Below the pieces are notes generated by a model. The model was not told where the DNA came from. It ran no database searches and was given only the letters and a program-made list of their open reading frames with translations. Shown here piece after piece: positions 49,880 to 61,628 of a stretch of 64,000 nucleotides of DNA. Numbering within the stretch: the first letter of the stretch is position 1; the number at the start of each line of letters is the position of its first letter. The translations under genes and the position numbers were made by a program. This stretch comes from Earliella scabrosa (taxonomy: Eukaryota; Basidiomycota; Agaricomycetes; Polyporales; Polyporaceae), in the NCBI GenBank assembly GCA_022605405.1, contig JABYQQ010000013.1, positions 992,001 to 1,056,000 of the forward strand, written 5' to 3'.

Positions 49880-50721
49880 TTATATGCTTACAGATTTCGA
49901 GGGAGAGCGTGGTGAGGTTGGTGAAGCCGCCTCGGATCGGTCACTATCGCTAATAGATCCACTGTCAGCGGCAGCACTGGGCGGTGCAAGGCCATTGGAC
50001 TTCGCGGACACTGGCGTTACGGGGCGCGCAGGGGTAGTAGGCGTCAAGGTGGAGGTGGACTCAGAGGTTGGGGGAGCGGGTTCGACGTTCAGCTTCGGCA
50101 GAGGAAACTTGCCATACTTGCGCTCTGCAGAATCTGGTGTGAGGCACATAGAACATGGTCGAGCATGGAGAAGACATACCAGCCTCTGCACGAATCGCGG
50201 GAATTTGTTCGACGAGGGAGCGCATCTTCTCGTTGTGCATCATTTCCGTCGCCGTTTGGAAGATGACACTGCCCCAACCCTCGACATACGCATTTGCCTC
50301 AGCCGCCACTTCCAGGATCTCCGCCTCCAGCTCTTTCTCGGCAGCAAGGAGACTGTTCCATAGGTCATCTCCGATGGAACCCTTCTGAAGGAGGTTTTGC
50401 AAGGCAGGCTTGTCCTCCCGGAGACGGATGATACGTGTGACGTCGGTCATAGCGCGGCGAACGAGAGCAGCTTTGAGGAGGGTCTCAGGCGCAGGCGGGT
50501 CGCTCATTTGCAGCAAGGAGAAGTAGATATCGCGTTCATGGTGCTGAGGGAAGTAGGGCTCGAATACTTTCTCTTTAGGTAGACACACTCAATTAGCGAT
50601 GCGTCATACTTGGCAGTGGTGGCAACGTACGTGCGTTTCGCCGCCGGTAGAAGGAGCTGAAGACAAGGAGAGAGCCAAAGACAATAAAGACATAGAGAAC
50701 GGGGACGAGAACGGAGGCCAT
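49880..50721 (-). CDS. SEC66: ER translocation protein SEC66 (Sec71)
   Basis: A subunit of the Sec62/Sec63 complex for post-translational translocation into the ER. The start at 50,721 reads MASVLVPVLYVFIVFGSLLV, a single N-terminal membrane anchor followed by FYRRRNAR. The cytosolic domain shows YFPQHHERDIYFSLLQMSD, LLKAALVRRAMTDVTRIIRL and ALQNLLQKGSIGDDLWNSLL, diagnostic of Sec66. A Ser/Thr/Pro-rich acidic tail (ending SPRSPSKSVSI-stop) is longer than in yeast. Three introns. It is divergent from citrate synthase. Confidence 0.93.
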
Positions 50722-51081
50722 CGCGGTGGGCGATGGAGGACAAGAGGGACTTGGGTGAACACGATCTGCTGGCAAACTTGACACGAATCTACGCTGCGTG
50801 ACTTCCTCGGTCGCGTGTCCTTGTCCCGATGAGGCAGTACCCATTAGGTAAGCGGGCGCCCATGGGCCGGCGTCCAATGTGCGTCGGGAGTGGCCGGGGA
50901 AGGCCGGGCAAGTTCCGAGTTCCGGTCGAATGCCGGCCAAGGGCGACCCGGTCACGCGCGCATCCCGACGCGGTTGGCCAGGCGCGTCCGAGGCATATGA
51001 ATGTGCAGCGCCGTGCGGGGTCGCCCTCAGCTCTTCCTACCCCGCATTCTACCCCGCATCCGCCCCAGCCTCGAGCACATC
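50722..51081. promoter_or_regulatory. Divergent promoter SEC66 / citrate synthase
   Basis: 360 bp between start codons. The citrate-synthase side (51,030-51,080) is CT-rich with CCCCGCAT repeated twice, typical of a 5' UTR/initiator. No named motif was identified with confidence. Confidence 0.4.
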
Positions 51082-53299
51082 ATGTTCAAGAGCAGCGCGA
51101 CCACAGCCCGCTACCTCTCTCGCGGCTTCGCCCAGCGTCGTATGGCGTCCACCAAGGTCCGGATCGCGCGTACACTTGTAACATGGCAGAATGCTCATCG
51201 GGTTCTCTAGACTGTGAGGGAAGTCTTGGAGGAGGTTGTGCCTAAGAAGCAGCTTCAGCTCAAGCAGCTCGTGAGTCTGCGACGTCCTTATGTCCAGTGC
51301 GCGTCGTTGATCGGGACTCCAGAAAACCGAGCATGGGCAGGCCGTCCTTGGTGACGTCAAGGTATGTGTACTCTGCAGAGAAGATGCATCCGTGACTGAC
51401 GTCCATGTTGCACAGGTCGAGCATGTTGTGGGTGGTATGAGGGGATTGAAGGCGATGCTCTGGGAGGCATCCGTCTTGGACCCCAACGAGGTAGCTCGTC
51501 CCTCCGCTTCACCAGTGTCATGGTCTCACCAGTGGACGTAATAGGGCATTCGCTTCCACGGCCTGACAATCCCAGACTGCCAGAAGCTTCTTCCTGCTGC
51601 TCCTGGTGGAAAGGAGATCATTGCGGAGAGTATGTTCTGGTTGCTCCTCACTGGCAAGGTCCCCACCGAGGCGGAGACGCGCCAACTCTCGCGCGAGCTC
51701 GCTGAGAAGGGAGAATTGCCCGAATACATTGAGAAGCTCATCGACTCGTAAGTACCTGTGTCAGTTGCCGTATACCCCTGCTCAAGAAGTCTGCTCCTAT
51801 GCAGTTTGCCTCCCACTCTCCACCCCATGACCCAGCTGGGCATGGGTGTTGCTGCGCTAAACCACGAGAGCAAGTTCCAGGCTGCATACGAGCGCGGTAT
51901 CAAGAAGCACGAATACTGGACCTATGCGCTCGAGGACTCGCTCGAGCTCCTCGCGCGCCTTCCGGCGCTGGCTGCGCGCATTTACCGGAACATCTACAAT
52001 CCCGGAAAGCCTATTCCGAAGATTAACAAGGACCTCGACCTTGTCGGTGCGTTGTCAAACTATCTCACAAAGAGTCGCGCGGGTATAGATCGGACATATA
52101 CAGGCAACTATGCGAACATGCTTGGTTTCGGTGATAACTACGACCTCACCGAGTACCTGCGCCTCTACATCGCCATTCACGGCGATCACGAAGGTGGCAA
52201 TGCTTCTGCGCACACTTCTCGTAAGTCTCAAGTCGGTTGAAACGCTGCACATGTCTAACGCCAGTCTTTAGACCTTGTTGGCTCCACGCTGTCGGATCCT
52301 TACCTCTCGTATGCGGCCGGTCTGTATGCGCTCGCAGGACCTCTGCATGGGTGCGTTGCATTCGATGACGAATGACCATGAACGCTCATCTAGTCGCTTC
52401 GCATAGTCTCGCCAACCAAGAGGTTCTGAGGTGGCAAATGAACATGCAGAAGGAGCTCGGTGACAATATCTCGCACGAACACATCAAGGAGTTCCTCTGG
52501 AAGACGCTCAAGAGTGGACAAGTCGTGCCTGGGTACGAGGAACTGCCGTTAGACGAGCAACATCTCAGGCTGACTATGTGACTATGCACATAGCTACGGT
52601 CATGGCGTTCTTCGGAACCCAGACCCGCGTTTCATGGCTCTCCAGGAGTTCTGCGATACGCGGCCCGAGCTACTGGCTGATCCCATCGTTCAGTTGGTCA
52701 AAAAAGTAACATGGACCTATCTTGCCAACCGAGTACACAAGCTGACACTTCCTTTCAGACGTACGAGGTTGCGCCCGGCGTACTGAAAGAGCACGGCAAG
52801 ACCAAGAACCCGTACCCGAATGTCGACGCAGCTTCCGGTAAGCGATAGTGACCCACCCACGAGCTGAGACACCTGGACTCAACATCCCTTCCTCGTGCAG
52901 GTTGCGTTCTGTATCACTACGGCCTCACCCAGTTCAAGGTATGCCACACTGCTCTTGCCATACATGCGCATCGCTCACGCCTGTCATACCAGTACTACAC
53001 CGTCATCTTCGGTGTTTCAAGAGGTTGTGCCATTGTTCCCCCGTTATAGTGCGAGTACTGACAGAGTTTCTCAGCACTTGGCTGTCTCACGCAGTACGTA
53101 TGGGCGAAAGGTGCGTCGACCGAGTCAATCTATCCTCGGACCCGAGTCTCACGGACCTACTTCCAGCACTCGGCCTGCCCATTGAGCGCCCCAAGTGTAA
53201 GTGCATGCGCAGCAGAGGATTGGCAGATGCTGATGCTCCTTGTTCGCGAATCCCACAGCGCTGTCGATGGACGCCATCGAGAAGCTCATCAAGCAGTAG
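51082..53299 (+). CDS. CIT1: Citrate synthase, mitochondrial
   Basis: Condenses acetyl-CoA and oxaloacetate to citrate in the TCA cycle. The start at 51,082 ([20 protein letters not shown]) is a classic basic mitochondrial presequence. The mature enzyme shows [37 protein letters not shown], then [20 protein letters not shown]. Catalytic regions are intact: the His of [20 protein letters not shown], the His of [16 protein letters not shown], and [20 protein letters not shown], with Asp in FGVSRALG-flanked C-terminal segments lying downstream. The end reads [26 protein letters not shown]-stop. About ten introns; two near 53,110 and 53,200 had to be removed to keep this conserved ending in frame. 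Confidence 0.95.
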
Positions 53300-53942
53300 A
53301 ACCGTGCCGGGCGGTACTGGCCGCAGTCGGCCTTCTGACCAATTCCGTGCTTCGTCTGTGTCTTCCATGACGGTTGCGGCTTGCGGCGCAGGACCCTTCG
53401 AGACACTATTTACGACTATCACACGACAATGGGAGCTTCGTACTCTAGTGGGAAAGGATTCGACGCATGTATTGTACATCATTTCGATTCACTTCAACTA
53501 TTCCTGTGGCGCGAATGTTCGAGGCCTACGAGTTATAAGTCAGGAGGGAGTGTGTAACGGAACCGTAAGCGACACATATAGACAACAACAGAGGTAGGAG
53601 AGTCGATCAGTCGAATAGTCACGATGAGTATGTACTTGCAAAGGAAGGGGTAACGGAGGGTTCCAGCGACGAGGACCATCAACACAGCGACCAGCGGCAG
53701 GCTGGCACAACGTACATACACATAAGTCTCAGGACTAGGGCTCGGAGAGAGAAAAAAGACAAGGAGAGAGGAGATAGAGACCGCAGTTCACAAACGCGAT
53801 ATATACTGCAGAAGGACGCACGTATGCGTTCAGTACGGAAGAGTCCCAATTAACCCAGAAACCCGACGGCAGACTGACGAAGAACCTGAAAAGAAAGCCG
53901 GAAGAGTCTGTGTCATGCGTCCGCCCGTAAGTGCGTCGGCGA
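53300..53942. other. Intergenic between convergent citrate synthase and unknown gene
   Basis: 643 bp containing two 3' UTRs. Nothing coding is recognised. The sequence from 53,735 to 53,940 is the 3' flank of the minus-strand unknown gene. A UGUACAUC octamer occurs at 53,473-53,480 in the citrate-synthase 3' flank. Confidence 0.45.
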
Positions 53943-55263
53943 CTAGAATCGGTTACTGCCAGGAGGGGCCTGGTGCGCGCCGGGCGGGGGGAATCCGCCT
54001 GGGGGCATGGGCCGTGGCTGTCCGGGCCCCGGAGGACCTGGAGGAGGGTATCCGCGGCCCATAGGGGGCGGCGGCCCCCCATAATTCCCTGGCGGAGGCG
54101 CGCCATACGCTCCTGGAGGTGGAGGACCGCCAGGTCCACGAGGCGGCATGCCCATAGGGGGCGGCCCTCCACGACCACCGGGAGGGCCCATGGGCCCAGG
54201 ACCTTGAGGATGTCCCATTGGCGGGCCGCCAGGCGGTGGGGCGCGAACGGGCATTGGCGCAGTGTTCGAGCGCTGCGGTCCGGGAGGCGGAGGAGCAGCA
54301 CCTGGATCACGGAGAGACACGCCGCCCTGGGGCACGGGCACGGGCGCACCAGGCGCACCAGAAGGGGGAGGGTTCTTCTCTGCAGCCTTGATGATCTCGT
54401 CACTGCATGACATCGGGGTGAAACAATAAGTTGAGAGAGCAGGGAATGGATGCCATGGAAGAACGCACTCGAGAAGATTCAGTGCGGCGCATAGAACGAC
54501 CCATTCGACGCAATCTTCATTACCTTCACCCAGTGTCTGCCATACAGCCTTCTCCTCCGGAGTCTTCCCTGTGATACTAATACGGGTGCCACCCCCGTTG
54601 GGCCCAGGCGGGTTCTTCTGGATCTTTCCGAACTCAATCCGCTTGGGCGGGATGTTGTGCCCGGCGTACGCAAAGTAGAACATGCTCCAGAACTGCGCGT
54701 TGGGGTTCGGTTTGGATATCTGGAAGAGTGGAAGGTCGCCAGAGTCTGGGGAGGGAAGTGCGAGCTTGTAGATAGGAGACAAAACGCCGGTATTCGTTAT
54801 TGTCCATTTCAAGTTCCGGGAGGCCTCACAGCGGACGACCTTGGACGAGGAGGAAGACGCATGCCCTGGATCAGACGCGGTGGCCTTGCCGTTGGTCGCA
54901 TTAGGTCGAGGAGGGAAGAGCTTCGCGACACAAAGGTCGCCTTGGGGCGAGGGCGTCAAGAGGTAGTTCTCTGCATTCTGTGAGGCGAGATGAGACCCGC
55001 TCCGGGCGTGAGTGCGAAATCACGTACATAATTCGTGTGCAGGTACGAGTAGAGTATATTCGTGGGTTGTCCTGGCGGCAGCGCGTCAGCGGCGCGCACT
55101 CGGGGGAGGAGTGGGGACGTACCGTGCGGGGTAACTATGAGGGTGGGTAGGTGATTTGGGATTGGGGGATGGCTCGGGGAGGTATATACGGTGTAGATCG
55201 CTGTGTGGACGAGGGGGTGAGCGAGCTGGACGATGAGCGGGACGGGGAAGGCATACCGGCCAT
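53943..55263 (-). CDS. Conserved-looking protein of unknown function with Pro/Gly-rich tail
   Basis: I do not recognise the family. The best model starts at 55,263 with a 7-nt coding exon (Met-Ala plus one base), a 56-nt intron (55,201-55,256), then AAIYTVYTSPSHPPIPN and TLIVTPHGQPTNILYSYLHT. After two more introns it reads NYNAENYLLTPSPQGDLCVA, then KVVRCEASRNLKWTITNTGV, FQISKPNPNAQFWSMFYFAY, AGHNIPPKRIEFGKIQKN and TGKTPEEKAVWQTLGEGNED, which look like an ordered beta-rich domain. After DEIIKAAEKN the last 150 or so residues are repeats of Pro, Gly, Met and Arg (GGPPPMGMPPRGPGG type). About 380 residues. The first exon is inferred; from 55,120 down the frame is well supported. Confidence 0.65.
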
Positions 55264-55551
55264 GCAGGCTCAGACGGGGAAGGGAGATGGAGGCGATTGG
55301 AGAGTGGAATGGCTGGGACGGCGGTGCTTAAGAACACCGCGAGCGCACTCGGATCTGGCTGGCGTTGCAGCGCGTGATCCCCGTCGCGTCACGGGTGTCA
55401 CGGTGACCGTCACGGGAGGTTCGCTGCTCATCGATGCAGGCAGTGGCAGCGACTCGTCCGCCTTCCCAGCATCCACCTCCACTCTCGCCCCGACTCTCGC
55501 TCTCGACGACTATTTCCGCCTCTGCGTCGTCGGCCACGTCTGCCTCCCACC
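55264..55551. promoter_or_regulatory. Divergent promoter unknown gene / RTS1 with triple GTCACGG
   Basis: 288 bp between start codons. GTCACGG occurs three times in one orientation at 55,388-55,394, 55,397-55,403 and 55,409-55,415, the middle one inside the palindrome-like CGGTGACCG. This is 135-165 bp before the RTS1 ATG. The motif resembles an E-box/CRE half-site but I cannot name its factor. Confidence 0.35.
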
Positions 55552-57789
55552 ATGAAGGGCCTTGGCTTCAAGATGAAGCAGGTCCGTCCCTTTTGCTATC
55601 GCGCGCCCGCTCATCCTCAACATCCTCCAACAGCTGGGTAGAAAGACCTCTACCGACTCGTCCTCCTCCTCGAAGAGCAAGGACACAAAGGCCGCGGCAG
55701 CCGCTGCCGCTGCCGCTGCTCCGCCCCCGCCTCCCCCAAATTCCGCGAAGCCCCTCCCTCCTCCGCAGGTCCCTGGTACCCAATTCTCTAACGCGAGCAA
55801 CCATGCGCTTCCTGCAACCAACGGTTCATCGGCCTCTGCCTCCGCCGCTCGTGCTGCTGCCGCGTCTGCCGCTCCCGATCGCAGATATATGACTCCCGGC
55901 GGTGCCGGTGCTGCGCCCCCCATTGTCGTTGTCAGTCCGGAGGCCCCAGGCGAGGACAGGTTGGGGGGAGACAGCGGTGGGCCTATTACGCCTCCGCGTG
56001 CCGTGTCGCTAGCTTCGCGGGGCCTACGACCAGCTCCAAAGGACACCATACCCATCACGGGCAAGCCCCCGCGCAAGCAGCGGAGCAGTCGTTTCGTTGT
56101 CAACGAGAAGGTCGAGATTGAGAGGCTGCCCGCGTTCAATGGTTCGTCTCAGTCGTGATAATGCACCTATCCCCCACTCTTATCTCTTGTCAGAAACACC
56201 GGCTAGCGAGCGTCCCCAGCTCTTCATCAGGAAACTACACCAATGCGCAGTCGTCTTCGATTTCAATGACGCGAACGCCGAGCTTAAAGGCAAGCAAATC
56301 AAAACGCAGACGCTACACGAAATGCTCGAATACATCACTACGCAACGAGGCGTGATTACGGAGAACATATACCCCGAGGTGGTCAAAATGGTGCGTGACA
56401 TCCTGTCTCCTATCGGAAATCTGTCATCGACCTCCCGTAGTTTGCCACCAACCTCTTCCGATCTATACCCCCTCCCGTGAACCCCACCGGTGACGCTTTC
56501 GACCCGGAAGAAGATGAACCTGTGCTCGAACTCGCTTGGCCTCATCTCAAGATCGTTTACGAATTCTTCCTGCGTTTCGTCGAAAGCCCGGAGTTCAACA
56601 CGAACCTTGCCAAGCGCTACATTGACCAGAACTTCGTCCTCAACCTGCTCGAGTTGTTCGATTCGGAAGACCCCCGAGAGCGTGACTTCCTGAAGACCAC
56701 GCTTCATCGGATATACGGAAAGTTCCTCAATCTCCGCGCACCGATCCGACGTAGCATCAACAACGTCTTCTTCCATTTCATCTACGAGACCGAGCGGCAC
56801 AACGGCATCGCGGAGCTTTTGGAGATCCTTGGTTCTATTATCAACGGCTTCGCGCTGCCACTCAAGGAGGAGCACAAGACATTCCTGATGCGCGTCCTCC
56901 TTCCTCTACACAAAGTCAAGAGCCTGTCGATGTACCACCCACAACTAGCATACTGTGTTGTCCAGTTCCTGGAGAAGGACGCGACACTCGCCGAGGAAGT
57001 CGTGCTGGGACTTCTCAAGTTCTGGCCGAAGGTTAACTCGCCGAAAGAAGTGATGTTCTTGAGCGAGATGGAGGAGGTGTTGGACGTCATCGATCCTGCC
57101 GAGTTCCAGAAGATCCAGGAGCCCTTATTCCAGCAGCTCGCGCGATGCATCAACAGCCAGCACTTCCAGGTCGCTGAACGGGCGCTGATGTACTGGAACA
57201 ACGAGTACATCGTCAATCTGATGAGCGACAACCTGTCTGTCATCCTTCCCATCGTGTTCCCCGCCCTCTACACGAATTCAAGATCGCATTGGAATCGGTG
57301 AGTGACTTTTTCACGTTATCGTCGGAAGCCAACGTTCACGCCTCGATAGAACAATCCACGCGCTAGTGTACAACGCTCTCAAGTTGTTCATGGAGATCAA
57401 TCCCGACTTGTTCGATGAGGTCATGCAGCATTATAAGCAACGCAAAATGGAGTATGTGTCCGATTTCATGTCAACTTCCTCCCTCTGATTATCGTCGCAG
57501 CGAGCGACAACACGCTGTCACGCGGTATGAGGAATGGCAAAAGCTGCGGGAAAAGGCACTGCAGAATTGCGGCGGAAAGTTGCCTGCAGGTTACGTCGAC
57601 ATCGAGCCTACACCTCCGCCACCACCAGTGGAGGACCTCGATATCATGGATCTGTCAATCGACCTCAATGCGGTGTCGATCGATGCAGAGGCTCCGTTGG
57701 GGGAGCTTGATGAGTCAGGGATTGAGCGTGTGCCTATGGCAGACCCTGGGATGGATGTGCGTACGATTGCCATTGGGGTACGAGCGTGA
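55552..57789 (+). CDS. RTS1: PP2A regulatory subunit B56 (RTS1 family)
   Basis: A substrate-targeting B' subunit of protein phosphatase 2A. The start at 55,552 reads [10 protein letters not shown], then after an intron an N-terminal disordered region with a run of ten Ala followed by Pro (about 55,695-55,735). The B56 HEAT-like domain begins at [20 protein letters not shown] and shows [80 protein letters not shown] and [17 protein letters not shown]. The C-terminus is acidic and ends [13 protein letters not shown]. About 620 residues with six introns. Family assignment is very firm. Confidence 0.95.
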
Positions 57790-58680
57790 TCCGAGGATTG
57801 CGATTATTGACAAAAGATTCCTTCTCCTTCCTCGGTCGATCGCCTCTAGCGTCCTTTCCCTGAGGTTGGTCAGGACCATCCATCCCCTGGTGGGCTGCAC
57901 TCACGGCGGAAGAGTGCATTGCCTGGTACGTAACTTGTGTCCATGACATCTAGATGATACCGATGTCCCCTGAACAGTGGACCCAACTGTGTTGCGAGAT
58001 CTTCAAGCCCATAGGAGCTTGGATGATACCGTTGCTCCTCGCGGTCATACCGCAGGAGACGCCTGAGATCGCCTTAGGACACCATCCATTCCCATTCAGC
58101 CTTCAACAGGGTAGCAGTGCTTGATCCCCACGCCGGACGTTGTTGTCTTCCACCACATCCAATCTGGGTCTCAGGCCCTGCTCCTCTCGCCAACGTCTAT
58201 CGTCGTACAATGCACGCATATACACATCCCGTCAATCTCAATTTCTCCACGCTGTTGCTACTATTCTGTTGTGTCCGTGGTGTCTTGGGCCCGCGACGAT
58301 ATATCCTGTCCCCAAGCTATAACTCCTAAGCTCCACCATATCCCTCGCGGCGACCACTGCGGGTGAAGCTTAAGACCCGCTCCCCTTTTGATCGTCGGTG
58401 TCTCTCGTTTGTCTCATTTGTCTCTGTCGCGATACAGTACACGGTTCCCGTAGTTTACATCTCACTCCACCACAATATATGCCCGCTTTCGCACTCCTAC
58501 AGAAACATTTGGGAGTGAGCGTGACAGTGACTCTCCAGAGACACCCCGCGTGTGTCACGCGTGACGCCACGCGTTTCGCTGTACGGCGCGTCGACGCGAC
58601 TCTCCAAAGTCCACTCTTCCCTCTCTTCGACCTCATCCGTCTTCGCTTTCCTATCATTCTCCGTGTAACATTAAGACGAA
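57790..58680. other. Intergenic: RTS1 3' region and primase promoter
   Basis: 891 bp between two plus-strand genes. No ORF in it shows family resemblance. The last 130 bp is the likely primase promoter and carries two ACGCGT sites. Confidence 0.5.
58557..58574. promoter_or_regulatory. Paired MCB (ACGCGT) sites of the primase promoter
   Basis: ACGCGT occurs exactly at 58,557-58,562 and 58,569-58,574, 107-124 bp upstream of the primase start. A third ACGCG core follows at about 58,593. MCB boxes bound by MBF drive G1/S transcription of replication genes in yeasts, so the placement fits the gene. Function is inferred. Confidence 0.65.
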
Positions 58681-60490
58681 ATGCAAAACAGAAGGGATAG
58701 GCGAGATGCGGGTTACAGGGACACGAAGGCCGGGATCGTGGAGACACACTCAAACCTCAAGTACCCCTTCCGTTTGAACTTGTGCGTACGGTCTGTAACC
58801 CCTCACATCACGCGAGCTCACTCATGCCTTTTGAATGCCCCTAGCTATGACAAACCACCAATTGAGGATATTACGATAGAAGAGTTCGAGACGGCCGCGC
58901 TGGATCGGCTGCGGGTGCTCGCAGAGATTGAGTCGTGTTACGCAAGGAACAGGACGTTCAAGGAGATGCAGAGCGTCATCATGGACAACGTCTGCCAGAA
59001 GTACCTTGAGCTGAACCGGACGACGCATCAGACCAAGCTTGTGGACGTCGAGCGGAGGAAGGACCACATTGGACACTTCGTGTTGAGGCTGGCGTTCTGC
59101 CGATCGTGCGTGGTTTCTCTCATATGTCCCCTGCGGGGCAACAGCTCAGGAGATTGACGATGTGGGGTCTCAGGGAGGACCTGAGGAAGCGGTTTGTGAA
59201 AGCGGAGACGACGCTGTTCAAGCTCAGATACGAGACGGAGGATACGGTGGAGAGGGCGGCATTCCTGAACTCAAGAAACTTTGACTGGCAACAGGTATGT
59301 GCAGAGCTCACTGCAAATTGCCTGCGGCTTGACGGCAGACATTCTACAGGTTTCACCTGAAGAGGTCGCAGAACTGATTCCGTCCACAAGTGGCGAGGGC
59401 CCTGGAAAGTACTACAAGGTCAAATGGACGCGAGTGCCAGATCTAGTAGAGAAACGAAGGGTGCTCATGAAGGGTGGCATGGCGTACGTCCCTGCAGCGG
59501 AGCAAGCAAGCATCGTCTTCCAAGAGTTCCAGAACCACCTGGAGAAGGCGTTGGAGGTGAGTGCATAACCACCTCCTCCCGTGACTATGGCGGCGAGCCC
59601 ACGCGTGCGTCCAGGCAACAGCGAAGGCCCTTCCCAGACTAGATGAGGACAGCCGTCTCATACCTATCCTCGACAATCTCTCAAAGGGCTTCCAGGCTGG
59701 TATTTCGTCAGAATGGAGTAATGCCTCTGAGGGCGCGGACGGCTCGTTGACCGCCGACATGATCGACGAGATGGCGTACAAACACTACCCTGCATGTATG
59801 CGCAACCTGCACATGTGCCTCAGGCGAGACAAACATATGAAGCATTTCGGGCGGTTGCAATACGGCTTGTTCCTCAAGGTGACATGCTCGAGTATGTCGT
59901 TGAACGTGTGCTAATGGCGTGCACAGATTCTAGGGCTGTCTATTGACGAGGCTCTGGTCTTCTGGCGGAAGGCATTCAGTACGATACAGGACGACAAATT
60001 CAACAAGGAGTACCGATACAACATTCGTCACTCGTACGGTCTAGAAGGCAAGCGAGCCAACTACGCCGCGAAGAGGTGCGTCTGCCTGTCTTCGGACCTA
60101 CGTATGTCTCGACATGAAACTGACGTACTTGCGCCTCACAGCTGTCAGCAAATCCTGATGTCCGACGAGCCGGGTCCAGGCGACTCGCACGGTTGCCCGT
60201 ATCGACACTTCTCGGCGGACAACTTGCAGTCAGCGCTGCTGACGATGTATGGCGAACATGGGTTGACGTCGGCGGACATGCCGGAGATCATGAACATGGT
60301 CAAGGCGAAGCACTACCACGTCGCATGCACGCGTGTCTTCGAGATCACTCATGCGCGACAAGGCGTGAAGAAAGGGGAGGGCGTTGGTGGAGGCGAGTCT
60401 GTGACGCATCCAAACCAGTACGCCGCACGGAGCAGGGAGCTGACGAAGAAGATGGAGGAGCCCGATGGGGATGTCGTGATGCAGGGCTAG
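58681..60490 (+). CDS. PRI2: DNA primase large subunit (PRI2/PRIM2)
   Basis: The iron-sulfur subunit of primase in the polymerase alpha complex, needed to make RNA primers. The start at 58,681 reads MQNRRDRRDAGYRDTKAGIV. The N-terminal helical domain shows YPFRLNLYDKPPIEDITIEE, ARNRTFKEMQSVIMDNVCQK and DHIGHFVLRLAFCRSEDLRK across introns. The C-terminal 4Fe-4S domain has its Cys residues in YPACMRNLHMCL, KSCQQILMSDEPG, DSHGCPYRHFS and YHVACTRVFEI. The last 40 residues are polar and end EEPDGDVVMQG-stop. About 480 residues, seven introns. All four iron-sulfur ligands are intact. Confidence 0.95.
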
Positions 60491-60746
60491 GCCCGGCACT
60501 CGTTTGAGATTATGTACTTGGTTTGTGTCTGCTCTGCTGTCCTTCATCTACTGTGTACCACGCTCTCGACAATGTATCGCTATTGTGACTGGAGGAGACC
60601 CTAACCCTTGTGGCTAATTCATTGTCGCGTGACGACATGGTGTGCGTGCCCAGTTGCCGCCCGTGGCTCTTGTCCTCGCTGCGAGATCCACTCCTGCCCC
60701 CGCACCTCTTCGCCCACATCCACGACCACCTTTCACGACCCCAGAC

Positions 60747-61628
60747 ATGAGCAAACGCAGAAACGATACCACCGCCTCGAGCGCACCGCAAAACGGCCTT
60801 GAGGACGCCAAGCTTGCTGCTCTCCACCAGTACCAGGCGACAGAAGGCCACTTCTCCCTTGTCAGGTAAGCTCCATGCACTACTGGTACCAGATGTCTCT
60901 TCTGACGGTGCGCACAGAAACTTCCGGCTAGCAGACCTCGTCACGATTGCAAATGGAATCTGCGGGTCCTTCTCCATATTCATGTCCGCCAAGTATCTCC
61001 TAACAAACGACGAGGACTACCTCTGGTCTGCGCTCGTTTTCCCCCTCGCGGGCCTCTTCTTCGATTTCCTGGATGGAAAGGTTGCGCGCTGGAGAAATGA
61101 GTCGAGTATGCTCGGCCAGGAGCTGGATAGTCTCGCTGACCTGGTGCGTCCTCCGACATGTGTTTATCCCACCACGTAACTTACCGCCGCACTCCCTCCT
61201 GTCCTCCTCGGCTCCTCTCGCCACGTATTCACTACCTTCAGATATCCTTCGGAGTCTCCCCCGCACTGCTCGCGTTCGTCGTTGGTTTCCGCACGTACCT
61301 CGACACGGTCGTGCTCACCGGTTTCATCTGCTGCGGCCTCGCGCGACTCGCGCGCTTCAATGCAACCGCCGCGCTGGTCCCGAAGGACGCGAAGGGCAAA
61401 GCACACTACTTCGAAGGCCTTCCCATTCCCTCGTCACTCGTACTCGTTGGCGTCCTGTCGTATTGGACCAAGATGGGGTGGATTGCTGGCAAGCAGGGTC
61501 TGCCCGGTGGCACGATCACGCTTTGGGGAAAGCCTGGAGGCGACGGCGAGCTGCACACGTTCAGCATCGTGTTTGCGCTCTGGGCGGCGGCGATGGTGAG
61601 CAGGACGCTGCGCGTGACCAAGCTATAG
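60747..61628 (+). CDS. CHO1: Phosphatidylserine synthase (CDP-diacylglycerol-serine O-phosphatidyltransferase)
   Basis: Makes phosphatidylserine from CDP-diacylglycerol and serine at the ER. Exons 60,747-60,865, 60,918-61,143 and 61,242-61,628 encode 243 residues. The start reads MSKRRNDTTASSAPQNGLED. The CDP-alcohol phosphotransferase motif D-G-x2-A-R-x8-G-x3-D-x3-D is complete (DGKVARWRNESSM then LGQELDSLAD). Membrane segments include LADLVTIANGICGSFSIF, WSALVFPLAGLFFDF, ISFGVSPALLAFVVG, TVVLTGFICCGLARLARF and SSLVLVGVLSYWTK. It ends SRTLRVTKL-stop. Length matches fungal Cho1. The upstream gap of 256 bp has no ACGCGT site, unlike its neighbours on both sides. Confidence 0.96.

Noticed and set aside
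53473..53480. UGUACAUC in the citrate-synthase 3' flank and UGUAUAUC at 22,624-22,631 after kinesin-5 as PUF targets
   Set aside because: Both differ from UGUANAUA at the last base and such octamers arise often by chance. Binding data would be needed.
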